A stretch of 62,000 nt of DNA from Branchiostoma floridae (taxonomy: Eukaryota > Chordata > Leptocardii > Amphioxiformes > Branchiostomatidae). The stretch spans positions 4,635,341 to 4,697,340 of the forward strand of contig NC_049987.1 in NCBI RefSeq assembly GCF_000003815.2, written 5' to 3'. The notes beneath the pieces are model-generated. The model had not been told where the DNA came from. It made no database searches and was given only the letters and a program-made list of their open reading frames with translations. Positions 21,716 to 34,230 of the stretch are shown in pieces (within the stretch, counting starts at the first letter, position 1; each line of letters starts with the position of its first letter). The translations under genes were made by a program, and so were the position numbers.

Positions 21716-21858
21716 GGTTAATGACCCGCCCCGAGGTGTATATGGTGTCATAACGCCTGGTCCTTTGCTATAATCACCGAATAAAACTTTATGAGGTGGT
21801 TATAGCAAAGGACCAGGCGTTATGACACCATGTACACCGAGGAACAGGTGGGTCATTA
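21716..21858. repeat. Hairpin MITE (about 143 bp)
   Basis: The left arm (ATGGTGTCATAACGCCTGGT then CCTTTGCTATAA) is matched in reverse by GGTTATAGCAAAGGACCAGG. Arms are about 60 bp with a 14-bp loop. It lies upstream of transporter copy 1, between the two copies. Confidence 0.9.
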
Positions 21859-22204
21859 ACGTTATTATCATATAGCCTACCCAAACTTGCAAACTCCTGT
21901 GTGACGCATAGATCCCTTGGTACTATACGTGTGAATTCCTTTGTCAAATTTCTGAAAATTCACATGTGTTCGTTGGTACATACATTTGTAAGGAGATTTC
22001 AAATTGCATTTTGAAACCAAAATTTCCACAGAAAATACTCGAAACATTGCAGTCTTTGGCTTTTTAGAACAACAAAACTCATTATCAATGTTAACAGAAG
22101 AATCCATTCCCCCTTGCAGTCTGTACTTATTCCCCCTGCTCTGGCATATGTTTCGCTCCTTTTGATTGGCCAATGCCTGCATATCCCTTACTTTATTGTG
22201 TGTA

Positions 22205-22310
22205 TCGCTCCTTCTGATTGGTCAAAATGAATTTTGTGCATCGACACTGGTGCCGGTGTCGATGCAAATCGACACCGGTGTCGGTTCATTCTGACCAATT
22301 AGCGGAGCGA
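22205..22310. repeat. Nested palindromes with inverted CCAAT boxes
   Basis: Outer arms TCGCTCCTTCTGATTGGTCA (22205-22224) and TGACCAATTAGCGGAGCGA (22292-22310) flank an inner 28-bp hairpin at 22238-22265 (GCATCGACACTGGTG...). It could be a MITE or a promoter-proximal structure; no transcript is evident. Confidence 0.7.
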
Positions 22311-22559
22311 TGCACACCGGCCTGGCCGGAATCTACGTGTTACGGCGTCATAACCAACGTGGAACGGGGTCTTCTGATTGGTCCGCGGCGCCTGGCTATA
22401 TGATAATTACAAATAACGGCCTGACTATCCTTTAGCTACCATATCGCTTTCGTCTAAAATTTTCACATGACCAACACGTTCAAAACTTTCCTTTACAACT
22501 ATTTATTTTGGGTTGAACCAACTCACACTCCAGTGAAGGAGGTACATAGAAGTTCAAAC

Positions 22560-23379
22560 TTGAAGAAAAGAAATCCTGGTCATATGAATGACGTATCACT
22601 AGAAAATGGTATTCATCTTCAACTTTGTCTTAGCAGATCGGACACATTCTCTTTTCAGTGGGTATATTTTTGTACGATCAATGCGCACTCGATGCAATTG
22701 AGTACCATTTTCGCGAAAATGCAGAATGTAGCCTTTTGTCTAGCCACTCGCACATTAGGGTTGCACTATAGTGTTTTGTGCGAGAAAAGACGCACATATA
22801 CATTTACAATATACAGCTAATATCCTAACGCTGTTCTAAGCTCTGATTGGTTCCTCACAGAAGAAATAAAAAGAACACATCAGCAAATACAATTTGTTTT
22901 TGATACGGGGAATACATAATAAATGTTGACTTGACTTGACTTGCCCATCATATATTTCTATTGCCTTTTCGTTCGTCTGCCAAGATTCAATTTTTGAACG
23001 AAAGTTCATACGTGACGGTGACGTTGATTAGAGCACGGAAATAGTGTATGTTATTTTCTACAAGATCCTATTTTCCTTTCAAAATGCTAGTGCATTTGTA
23101 CTGTGATGTGCGGATTACTTGATAGCTGCAATATACGCTTGGGCGCCGGGTGGAGCCGCTTGAGGTTCCGCGGCTACGGCAGTTTTTACGTGTTTTTTAC
23201 GCGTTTTTTGACGAGCTTTCCATTTTGTACTGTTTTCTTCATGTCCGCCTGCCAAAAATAGTATAATATAGAAAGCCCGATAAAAAACGCCTAAAACACG
23301 GACCAAATCTGTTTCAATCGGAGAGTAGCGGTATAACATATTGTTCAGCAGCAATGCAAAATAACATTGACAAATGATA
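22560..23379. repeat. Duplicated 3' flank of transporter copy 2
   Basis: Homologous by eye to about 300-1320, including the family B inverted-repeat element at 23190-23300. No gene of its own. Confidence 0.75.
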
Positions 23380-24022
23380 TCAAACATTCTTGTGTGTGTC
23401 TACACCGATCACTTCATTTGAAGTACTAGTCAATTCCATGTCACAAGATTTGTTATATTTCAAGCAAAACAGAGTCATATCCTTTTTACTCGCGGTGAGA
23501 TCGCACTCATTTCGGTAACATTGAAAAACATCCAGCTTGGTCGGCAGCAACCCCCGGTGAAATCCAACATGGAACATCCCAGAGATGATCACCATGGTGA
23601 CGAGAGACGCCAGCATGGCCAGAGTCCTGAAGGGGAAGAGTTGTCCCATGTCGTCACTGTAGTAAGGGTACCAGACGAAGGGCGCCATGTTCAGTAAGGG
23701 TTCTCCCGCTGCTATCCTCAGTATGAGCCCGACTGTGAACCCGGCTAGGGACCCATATGTGTTGGAGAACCTGGGATAAAATAAAATAAAACAGTTAGTC
23801 TTGGAGTCTACAGGAAGAGCATCGCAAACTGAAGACAAATGTATTGTATATACTACAGTTGACACAAAACAGTGATCTCTCCCTCTCTCTCTCTCTCTCT
23901 GTCTCTCTCTCTAGCTCCATATGTTCTCTCCCCGTCTGTCTGTGTGTGTGTGTGTGTGTGTCCCCCCTCTGTCTGTCTTTCTCTGTCTCTGTCTCTCTCT
24001 CTCTCGAGCTCCCCCTCTCTCC

Positions 24023-24092
<70 letters not shown>

Positions 24093-27000
24093 CTCTCTCT
24101 GTCTCTCTCAAACAGAACGGTCTATGGTCGGCACCTGACAACAAACAGAATTGACTATAGTACCTGACAAAAAGCACGCAGACGACCTGTGGTAGGAGGA
24201 TGACGTAAACCAGTTCAGACGACAGGTACCACAGTCCGATGATGGTGTGTGACGTCAGGGCTACCAAGGCTGCGCATGCGCCGATAATGACGACGGAAAC
24301 ACGGACCAGCCACACGACCTCCCTTTCAGACGCCTGGTCGTAATAAATAAAAATTAATAATGAATAAATAAAAAGACTATTTGAACGATACATATAGAAA
24401 TAAAGATTCAACCTCATGATATTATCATTTTGGGTATTGATGGGGGTGTAAACATACATGTATGAGTATTGAAATTATCTAAGTTTCTAAAAAAAATGCT
24501 GAACTATATGACGAACTTAATACATGTGTATGTAGAACAAGTGAGATCTTGACTATGTGGTATATGTAGCATAGTATAGTATGCTTTCATGATGACCAGT
24601 ACAGAAGATTCAGGTACAGGTACAGTCCAGGTCCAGATGATCAGACCTAGGTCCAGACCTGGACCTGAACCTGGACCTGAGAAAATTGTAGACTGTTGAC
24701 TGTATACACTTCGGAAAATGACTATCAAATCTCCTCTAATTGGCTCGGTATAATCTTTTCATTTCATAATCGGTCCAAAATCCGGTCTACTAATTTTTTT
24801 CAGGTCCAGTTTTTCTGGACCGATCCAGCAAGAAAAACGGGTTTGTACCGGTACCCACCCCTAATAGCACTGCTTTTTCTTTATTATTGAAGGAATGTAT
24901 GAAAAGCTGTACCTTGCGCCTGAGTATACCCTTGTAGATGTTCCGCCCGAACACACTTGCTGCTCCGAGAATGGAGGAGTCGACAGACGACATGACTGCA
25001 GCAGACACCGTTCCTAACCCCACCGCGGACACCGCTGCAGTACCGCAACAAGAGGATAGAGGGGGTGAATGTACTGTGAAATCGCAGCTTGCAATTTAGG
25101 GCATGTTCAACAGCTGATTTGATAATAATGCATGGATAGCATCCTCTGGGAACCCCAAAACGTATTTGAGCGTGCGAAGAAAAAAGTTCGCAAGAAAAGT
25201 TGCCTTCGTAATGAAATATAAGCGGTCAGGTAGGTTGAAAACTTACCTAGCACACAGAGTATGGTATAGGGCTGACGTCAATGTTGTCTTGCGCAGAAAG
25301 GGATTATACTCCCTACTTAAAACCTTTGAAAATCCTTTTTTTCCTTGGAAATTTTTGCCCAACCTTGAGTTTTTTTTGTCAGAAGTGACAGGTAGGGTCT
25401 GATCTTTCCTATTTTGGTCAAAATTTCTTCAGTTGACTAGTTTTCATGGCGTATGGACAGATCTGAGTTGTTAGGTCCTGCGGATGGCTACATCAGTGAA
25501 ACTGGGTCAAAGGTGAGGTGAACGAGCCGAACAACCGTCTGTTTTCTTTGCATTTTTCTCAAGTATTCCCTTGTGACTAACTGCTGGAGAAGAATTTTTA
25601 AGACTGAAGTAAAGGTAAGTTCTTTTACAAGGACTTGTTTCACTGTCTCTTATGCTAGGTGTGAATGGAAGCAAGCAACTTTGATGTCTGACCTATATCG
25701 CACACCCTCTTCGACTTTTCAAACTGACTTTGGTACAATATGGCATGAGTTTCCGTTTTCCAACATTTTATGAGCATTGTAAGGTGTATATTTCCTTATT
25801 TTGCAGCTACTCTGTACGATTTACATCATGTTACAAAACGTTTTTTAAACGAACAAGAATTATGCACGTGTGGATGGCAATGATGGAATCAAAATTGCCT
25901 TCTCACAAAAGCCTGTAAATATATCGAATAATAACGCAGCATAACTGTTATCTTTTAAAAAGGAGAGAGCTGACATCAAAGAATAGTTTCATCGGGTTGG
26001 TATATCACTGGGAAAAGATCTCAAGGACCACATTTGGAACCGCATTCTTCACACTACTGCAGCGACCCCTGGCTACAGTGCGAAGTATGACATGTCAGTC
26101 TTGGCATAAGCAATGTAACGGACCGTCACCGAAGCGTCGGATTGGAATTGAATTTCTGGTTTTGTAGAAATAATCTTGTCACCCAGGAGAAGACTTAAGT
26201 AGGAAATGTAGTTATGAAACTAGAAAGGTAACACAAACAAGAAAATACACAATGTTCACCTTCACATGGTCTAGCCTAGGTACTGCTCTGTTTACTCTAA
26301 CTCATTCATTCATAAGTCTAAGTCTCTACCAGACTCCCGCCTGGCCGATAGGGGACTTTGGCCAAGTCAGGAATAAAAGCCTAGTAGCTTTTTTGGCCTA
26401 GGAATGTTGGCCTTAGGTCGCAAACTGTACTCCTCGGCCATCTAACTCCTCTGGCATGTTTTCTGTCTCATTTGGCCAATATGTATTCTTTTTTAGCTAC
26501 CTGTGGAGCCTGGTAGAGGCTACATAAGTACGAGGGTGAGTCAGAAAGTAATGCAAGTGGTTTCATAACAGACTCGTTTTTTGATCGAATGAGTTGAAAT
26601 TTGGCACAAAGGTAGAGGCATATGTCCTCTTAATATTAAAATATCTAAATTTGTTGCTCATTATTTCATGAGTGACTGTGCTGATTTGAAGATGACCACA
26701 CCCTTGGAATCCCGTCATAAGAAAAATGAGGTCCAATTAACGTACAATTAACAATTTCTCTAAACCAATTTTTGCTACTGTAGGAGACTGAGCTTGCACA
26801 TGCAATGAGCTGCATTTTTCTATAAGCCACATGTTTGTTTTCAACTCTAAAATGCGATCAGTTTTTCTTTTTTCGTTGCTGGTGTAGAGTGAGGTATAAG
26901 CGGTTGTCAAGGTCATGCGATTTGCGGTGTGTTTATTAAAAATTTCTGTAGCCTACTTTTCCATTAACTAGGAAGAATAAAACTTAGCACACTTCTTGAC

Positions 27001-30000
27001 GTTTAAACAGTTAATGACTGTGTAAAGTTTCGTTTCTTTTGGTTAATGGAAAAATAGTCTTTTAACCAACAACTCACGAATTGTGTATAAATCAAACTTG
27101 CTCTATATTACAACTTACTCCATCCTAGCAGCTGTAAATGAGGAACCATTGGGAGTTCAGAAATGAAAATTGGCATACAGCCTATAGAGACATTTGTTAT
27201 CATACATGTATAATTTCAACCTCTTACAGTAAATTTCAATGGGTCAGATTTAGAGGAACTGATCGTCTGACAAGCATATAATGGTAAGGTGAACTTGAAA
27301 TCAACTCATTTGCTCATAAAATGATAAAGACCAAATTTACAAATTTCAATGTCGAGAAGACATATGCCTCTACTTTTGTGCCAAATTTCAACCCAATCGA
27401 TTGAAAAATGAATCTGTTATGAAACCACTTGCATTACTTTCTGACTCACCCTCGTACATAATGACCGCTCCCAGCTCTGTCCTGCCACTTGCTACACACT
27501 GTAATTGAACAGACTTCGAACTATGTGAAGTCGTTTGCTACTTTACCAGTAAGCATGTTACAGCCAAATATCCTTGTTCATTGACTTAGATTGTTTGGGA
27601 AAGATCTAAGAAGAATAGGAAGAAGAGGAAGAAGAAGAAAATAAAAACAATATGTTTCGAATTCCCACCCGCGAAGTTGATCATAGCGGATGTGCACTGA
27701 CCTGTAGGTGTGAGGTGCTGGATGACCAGGGGTGCGATCTTGTCTGTATCATTGACAGGAGGGACACGCAGGGCAGTCTGGTTCCAGTCTGGGTCAAGTC
27801 AAATTACAAGTGCAACATATGTAGGAAAAGACGGCGTTAATTGCTAGTAGGGTACATTGTAACTTTAGAAGACAATGTCATCGACAAGTATGCAGTGTTT
27901 AAACTGGTTTTATATCAATGCGTATCAACAAGGAGGTTATGCGATGTTGATTTGATTATATGACATCCACGCACGCATAAATTTTTCGGCCGTTTCCATA
28001 TAAATAAAAATACTGTTTTCAACCATATTCTAAATCGTACAAAACGACAGTCACTTCAAAATAAGCAAATATATGCCGTGGATTGCAAAAAAAATAAATA
28101 TAGGAAAACGTACACTACTGTCATAGAACATTACAATGCAAGGTTAAAGAAGATGTGAAAGAAAAAAAAGAAGACTCTATTGTTTGGTATATTATATTCT
28201 GTGTGTTCAGTCACTTGTTCAACCTTCCTGACCACTTAGATTTCATAATGAAGGCCAACTTTTTTTTGGTCAAACTTTTTTTTTATTCGCATGTTCGCAT
28301 CAGTTTTGGATTTCCAGAAGATGCCATCCATATAATCAAACCAACGTGGCCTAACGTGAAAAATATATAACGTTATATAAACATACCGGTTGACGCCCCG
28401 ATAGCGCCTATTAGAACAGGCGGAGCGGCGAGGAGCAGGCAGCCGAAGCAGCCGAAGATGGAGAAGAGCCGGGCCTCATGTGCGCTACGAGCCGCCAGAA
28501 CCCGCTGGATGTACGGCTGGATGGCGGGGGAACCAAGGGCCTGTGGGCAACAAACCGCTAGTTTATAGCTGGTACCCGATGCTTTGGGCAAGGCGTCTAT
28601 TTGTCGTCAGGTCCCGGGTTGATTTTAACTCAGACATTAAAAGAAACGGGACCCGGCCGGGCCCAACTATAGGCTGGTAGCCCCCGGGTAGACAGCAAAC
28701 GGGTTGAGGGTAATGTTACTGGAAACCATGGTTGTTTAAATTTGTTTGTTTGTTTGCTGATGTGTTTGTTTGTATTCAGGACCAGGTAAACGGCCTCATG
28801 GCGCAACGCATCGGGTTTGTATTCAACAGTACAAGCTGCTCTTTTCGATAAGTGTAGTGGCTTCTTTAACGTGGTCGAGTTGTAAATTTTGCTGCTGGGG
28901 ACAGACAAAATTTTGCCCATTTCATCCCTTGCTCGCTTAGCAAGCGAAAGTATTGAGCCAGCGGTCACTACGGAGGATGGTACTCAGGCTAGCGCTCGAC
29001 AGGAATTCCAAATTCAAATACAGGGACGGAAAAAGAATTCAGTCTGGCTAGAACACTAGTACTAGTCTTATCCAAGGGACGTCCCTAGCCAGGTAGAAGC
29101 TAGGTATTCATTTTTACCTGATTGGGATGAAGAAGGTCGTGTAATGGGCCTTTCCCTGTGATAGCCAGTGTAGTCAGTTTGGTAGAGACAAGTTTCTTAC
29201 CATCATAAGTGTTAAGTCGACCCAGACGCCAGCTAGCCGGTCGTCCCACTGCCCCAGCCAGGACGTGTCCTCGGTGATGCTCGCCACTGCCTGGTGCGTC
29301 ATAGCGAACGGTATGCACAGCCACTATATAGGAGGGAGCATAACGATACACATTACAGAAGATGCACGAAAGACACCGGCATAGGCGCTAAGGTCCCATT
29401 TCCAAACCGGGCCCCGGCCGGGATGTTTGCGGAAACGAAAAATAAAAGTGTTTAGCAAGGAATATACACACATTACGTTCTGTGTCTTTTGTTGCCTTTT
29501 ATATCATATTTTTCGTTTTCGAAAGTTACCCGCCCGGCCGGGCCCTGGTTGGGAATTAGGAGCTAAGTCTAACCTGTGGAGTATTATATTCTTGCTGGCT
29601 TTTTTCATCAGCAGTTCCTGTTTCTTTAAAAAAATTCTCTTTGGCTAGATTTTGTACCATTTTTCTAGTCTCCAAGCAGACCCTACAGTGCCTTAGAGAT
29701 AGTATCAAAGCTGGCCAAGGAGTATAGCCGGCCAAAGGGAGTCAAACGGGCCCTTGGCCAGCTTTGATAATATCTATAAGGCACCGTAGGGTCTGCTTGG
29801 AGACTACCATTTTTCACTAGAAGCTCCGTTTTGGTAAAAGTGACTTGGTTTTTAAGAAAACCTCGTCACAGTACGTAACATATAACGTTACACGACAGAT
29901 ACAACCTTCGGTTTTGATGCCAACCTCACAATAGCAAGATCTATTGTACACTTTTATTGTAGCTTCACCCTGCTGTGGATGCCTTTGTGGCATTGGGTTG

Positions 30001-32544
30001 AGTTAGTCCTTTCACTTTGATTGTTTCAACTTCAAAGAGGCTACTATTTCATTGCTTGGGTTTAAACGAGGTGAATACATGTAGATAAAGATTTAGGCAA
30101 CGTGTAGGACGATATTAATTTCCAACCGCCGCTAGGCTTGTAACGGGGTTTCCCAACCTAGAACCAGAAGGCTACGACCAATCAGAAACGAGAAAAACCA
30201 TGTGGCTGGCAGACCTTTTTTGGAATGCAAAGTTTTTCATATTTTGTGCTTTCTAACAAATAATTTGGTTGAACGAGGTGAATGAAATGTTTTCATACCA
30301 ATCCAGCGAAGATGAAGATAAGCTGCAGCACGTCTGTGTATGCCACCGAGTACAGACCTCCCAGTAACGTGTACAGAACCGCAACGGACGTGGAGATCAG
30401 GATGGAGAGGCGCAAGTCTGGAGGATACGAGGCCGAGGGGGAGTCAAACATAATAACCTCTGAGCTCAAGTCTATGTTTTGACGTTTCTGGTTTGACCAT
30501 AATATTTGAACATTTACAACTGTGAAATCAAGGAGGTTTTATCTTATTGCCAAATTTCATCTCGTTCGATGGAATAATGTACGTTTTATAAAACCACGTG
30601 CACGCGCATTACGTCTTGACTTTTTGATACGTAATGCTATAACGAAACATCGCAAGGAACAACGGGGGCAGATTTTTTAGCAATTCTTCTGTTATCTCTT
30701 CTGTTATGCTGTTATCAACCACAAACCGTGAAAAGAAGACTTCATGCCCCCTTTCCCTCGTGTATGTAGATGATATAATGCCCGTTTTTGATACGCCACC
30801 AAATGGGCAAAGCGAACCATTCGCTTACTGACCTGGTCATTAAAACCCATAAAACATTATAGCTTTTGGCTGGCCAATGGTGTTACAGCCTCATAATAGA
30901 ATTCAAATGCGGGGATATCATTGGTCAATCCATTCTGGCTGAATGACGTCATCAAATAATGCCTATTTTATTGAAACACTTTGATTCAAAGTTTGAATGT
31001 CATTTGTGCGAGGAGTTGGTATGTACAAAAGCAATACCCTTCTCATCTATACGGCACATATAAGGGCGCTTAAAGGTTATGTAAAGATCACCTATTCAAT
31101 TTACTAACAAATGCGGAAAGGTTTTGGAAAGGTAAAACCTAGTTTCTGTGGCCTTTATGATACCGTTAACTCTGCCGAAATATTTTCCCACCTTTAGGCT
31201 ACATTTACGTATTTCCGAAAGTAGGCTTAAATATTTGTTTTCGTGCTGTGTTAACGTTATATCTATTTAGCATGAAAGCTCATCTGTGTTGATATAATTC
31301 ATATTGAAGATTTTCAACTGTCATACAACGCAAAATTTGCTCACCTCGAATTTTCGGCCGCACCTACGTCGACCTTCTTCAGGAGTGATGATTCAATTAC
31401 CTGAGCACGTGACTTGGAGACACGTGACTCGAGTAACGAATCATAGATGCCTATCTATTTGTTTACTGAGGAATGCGAACCCACCTAGGCCCAGAATAAC
31501 GCTAATAGTTGTCCCCAGAGCTGCTAAAATCGTGCTTGAGTAGAAAATCTCGGACAGAACAGACGGGACGTAGAGCAGCACGCACATGAGCCTGCCGAAC
31601 TTTCGTTGGAAGGGGTCAAACAAGGTCGTGAAACCGGCAGATCGCATCTTCTTGGCAAAAAAGACGCCACCTAGGGAGATTACATGAAACTGCCAGATAA
31701 ATCTCAGGTGACAGTATAATTCCGGACAAACACTCTAATTCCGGAAAACCTTTGATAATAATTTCAAAATAGATTGACCAGCTGAATTGATATGCACAGG
31801 TATGATATGTCAAAGGACAATGAATATGTAAGTTGCAATTAGATGTCTCCATGAAGAAATTTCTGCGGAATTCTGGCTCAGGTGCCCAGAATTCTGGCAG
31901 AATCCCCAGAATTCTGCAGAATTGGCTTTCCTCGTGGAGGCATATAATTGCAACCTATATATTTATTATCCTTTGATATATGATACATACAAATATCAAT
32001 TCATCCGGTTAACCCATTTTTTAAATAATCAAGGTTTTTCAGAATTAAGGTGTTTGTCGTCTGTTAGTCATATAATTAATTGTACATATACCGAGACGAT
32101 GGGCTATGGAGCATATTAGAATGAAACCTAAGTCAGAAAGGGAAGACTAAGCTTATTTAAACCTTTGGAACACAATGAAAACTTTGTATTGCCATCTAAG
32201 CATTGCCATGAAGACATATTTACAACTAAACTTGCAGAAACAATGTCATTGAAACCGTACCTATAAGAAGAGAAATCGCCAGTCCAAACGGCGCCTGTGC
32301 CCAGAGAAGACCCGAGCCGGACGTGTACACTGCCTCGGCTGTTCCGTTGATGAACGCTCCTCCCACAAAGGTAGCTGCAATACAAGGCAAAAATGCTTGC
32401 AGAAAAACATCCATCTAGAGGTTCTTAACTAATGCTGACAATAGAAAAAAATCCGGAAACACAAACAGACACATACAGACAGACAGACAGACACACACAC
32501 ACACCCACACACACCCACACACACACACACACACGCCCGCACGC

Positions 32545-32608
<64 letters not shown>

Positions 32609-32613
32609 ATACA

Positions 32614-32654
<41 letters not shown>

Positions 32655-33608
32655 ATACACACACATACACACACACACACACACACACAGACAGACCCAC
32701 ACATACACACAGACAGACAACCCTATATTTCGATTTTCATGGAGGTACAAACAGTGCTACTTGAAGTAAAACAATGTACAGAGGACGGAAGTTTCACAAG
32801 CACCTCCCAATGTCAAAGTCGTCAATAGAACACATTACACGAGACAAACCCAAGTAAAACAACGTCAAACGTGATGTAATTTTGAGAACATGGGTGGTTG
32901 TCTGGGAGTGAAAGTTCTCCTAGGAGTGGTAGATAAAAGTTTGGAATGAGAAAACTTCTACAAAATCTAACGTTAATTAAGTCATAAACGTTTCCTGGGA
33001 CATGCTTCGAATTCCAACATTTGCATTTGTATACATCATTACATTGTTATAAATTATATCGGTGACTGGTCACACGAAATAACATGCTAAATTTAGCGAA
33101 CGGGGTTCAGAGTTGTCCGAGGTGTATAAGATCTTTCACAAAGTTGAAGGAGAAGCAGAAAATAATTCTCACACTTCTGGGGACATTCGACATATATGCT
33201 GCCGAGAATATCAATTGAATATCACCTCTTGAAATACGTTAAAACATATCCGCAATTATGACACCCATAACTGTTCAAGCTATGTTAGGACATTTTTCAC
33301 AATCCAAAGTTCGTTCATGTAACGTTGTACCATGTATTTAGTATAAAGACCAAGTCAGCGCCCCCCCCCCCCTCCCCGCTCTCATACACACACCACGTAC
33401 AAAAAGGCGCTGATGTACCTGTCATAGTCAGAGTGCCGATAACTCCGTTAAAGCTCCGTCCAGCCACCATGAAATCTTCACTCTCCGGCTGCGCTTCCCC
33501 CCGTCCGTCCCTCCTCCGTTTACCCCTCCAACTTGCCCAGACCCCCACCCCCAACATCCCCACATACAGCACCACCACCACCACTGCCCCGGCCACGTTC
33601 ACGGCCAT
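23380..33608 (-). CDS. SLC5A7: High-affinity choline transporter (CHT), copy 2, intact
   Basis: Na+-dependent choline symporter of the SLC5 family. In cholinergic neurons CHT takes choline back into the terminal for acetylcholine synthesis (family knowledge). Ten exons, all with AG/GT borders and matching phases: 33419-33608 (ATG), 32261-32374, 31485-31670, 30299-30417, 29201-29323, 28387-28540, 27702-27788, 24913-25034, 24164-24333, 23380-23770 (TGA). The sum is 1656 bp, or 551 residues; vertebrate CHT is about 580. CHT hallmarks are [10 protein letters not shown] in exon 2, [13 protein letters not shown] in exon 4, [15 protein letters not shown] across exons 6-7, [16 protein letters not shown] in exon 8, [15 protein letters not shown] in exon 9 and [10 protein letters not shown] near the C-terminus. 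Hydrophobic segments throughout fit a multi-pass membrane protein. Exon 6 reads [13 protein letters not shown] where CHTs usually have GGIPWQ, an unusual change. It is the intact partner of the decayed copy 1 upstream. Confidence 0.92.
23875..24115. repeat. CT/TG microsatellite
   Basis: TCTC and TGTC tract with a short TG run in intron 9 of transporter copy 2. It is the counterpart of 1895-2305. Confidence 0.95.
24599..24860. repeat. GGTCCAGG-type repeat element
   Basis: Starts ACAGAAGATTCAGGTACAGG, has many GGTCCAGGTC / GACCTGGACC words, and ends GTACCGGTACCCACCCCTA. Relatives are 54195-54420 (complete), 35430-35520 and 46747-46803 (partial). Non-autonomous; lies in intron 8 of copy 2. Confidence 0.75.
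26322..26522. repeat. TIR element with AGTCTCTACCAG ends
   Basis: Left end AGTCTCTACCAGACTCC and right end GGAGCCTGGTAGAGGCT. The same family is at 35931-36113, and a partial end is near 17090. Present in intron 7 of copy 2 and absent from the homologous copy 1 sequence near 15500. Confidence 0.75.
26531..27454. mobile_element. Mariner-like non-autonomous element, TA target site
   Basis: TIRs of about 55 bp start CGAGGGTGAGTCAGAAAGTA and mirror at 27400-27454. TA flanks both ends (26529-26530 and 27455-27456). The TIR resembles mariner-type ends (family knowledge). 924 bp, no transposase frame. Present in intron 7 of transporter copy 2; copy 1 has no element at the corresponding place. Confidence 0.85.
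29400..29560. repeat. GC-ended inverted-repeat element
   Basis: TCCAAACCGGGCCCCGGCCG at the left pairs with CCGGCCGGGCCCTGGTTGGG at the right. A similar GGCCGGGCCC word occurs near 28655. In intron 4 of transporter copy 2. Confidence 0.6.
29666..29806. repeat. hAT-like MITE, family A, complete
   Basis: 141 bp, ends TAGTCTCCAAGCAGACCCTA and complement. Flanked by identical CCATTTTTC at 29657-29665 and 29807-29815, a target duplication of 8-9 bp as made by hAT transposases. No ORF. In intron 4 of transporter copy 2. Confidence 0.92.
31715..32060. repeat. Inverted-repeat element in intron 2 of copy 2
   Basis: Diverged arms at about 31720-31865 and 31920-32060 (for example GCAATTAGATGTCTCCATGA against CACGAGGAAAGCC-side complement) fold on each other around a centre rich in CAGAATTCTG words. 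Not found in the matching intron of copy 1. Confidence 0.75.
32455..32715. repeat. (CA)n microsatellite
   Basis: About 260 bp of ACAC with occasional CACATACA and CAGACAGA units in intron 1 of transporter copy 2. The long Cys/Val and Thr/His frames over it are artefacts. Confidence 0.97.
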
Positions 33609-34230
33609 GTTGGATCTCACTGTCTAGTACTCTCCAAGTTTAGAAGAAGCATTTGGAGGAGGTGACCTGAGCGCCAACATTGCTCGAACACCACAGTCTG
33701 TGTCCTCTGTCGACCTTGCGTTTCCCACGACTCGGTCACTGTTTAAACAGTTCAGAGTATCTTTAACTCAGCGGGAATATTCAACCAGGCTTGTAATCAC
33801 GAATTTCGCCTCGTCAAAAGCTGTTTCAGTTATGTTGTGTCTGCGCCGGTGCCCCCAAATAAAGAAATAGATCACTTATTAGTCCTTCAGAGTTCAGACC
33901 TTTGTTTAACAACGTCGCCCAACGTAAATATTCAATGTGTTAGCACTAGCGGGGAGGGGGGATTTTATACCGTGTTTGCTTTGGGGCTCTTTTTCGTCCT
34001 TCTCCTTCTTGATAATTATTTTCACTCCACCATACCATGGTATGGTACGTATATAATATGGTATTCGTCATTTTTCTGCTTCTTCTTTTGTCACAATCCT
34101 GAGAAAGATCTTCGTCGTTTTGGCACAAATTTGGCAAATTTGGCACAAGGGTCGTTTCTTTTCTCTTTTCAATGGATGGAGTTTTGATGCATTCCGCTAA
34201 GAGCCGCTTCAAAGCAATTGGCGTTTAACT
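33609..34230. repeat. Duplicated 5' flank of transporter copy 2
   Basis: 33609-33900 matches the 5' flank of copy 1 (21377-21660). The match is interrupted by about 290 bp (33905-34190) and resumes with CATTCCGCTAAGAGCCGCTT, also found at 21653 and, diverged, at 52425. The interruption is an insertion in copy 2 or a loss in copy 1. Confidence 0.7.

Noticed and set aside
23844-24167. Leu/Ser/Val-rich frames
   Set aside because: CT/TG microsatellite in intron 9 of transporter copy 2.
28155-28370. Plus-strand 71-codon hydrophobic frame
   Set aside because: Within intron 6 of transporter copy 2, with no homology or splice signals.
32415-32764. Cys/Val and Thr/His repeat frames
   Set aside because: (CA)n microsatellite; translation artefact.
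33325-33627. Plus-strand Pro/Thr-rich frame (also 21030-21395)
   Set aside because: Antisense shadow of the first exon of the choline transporter.
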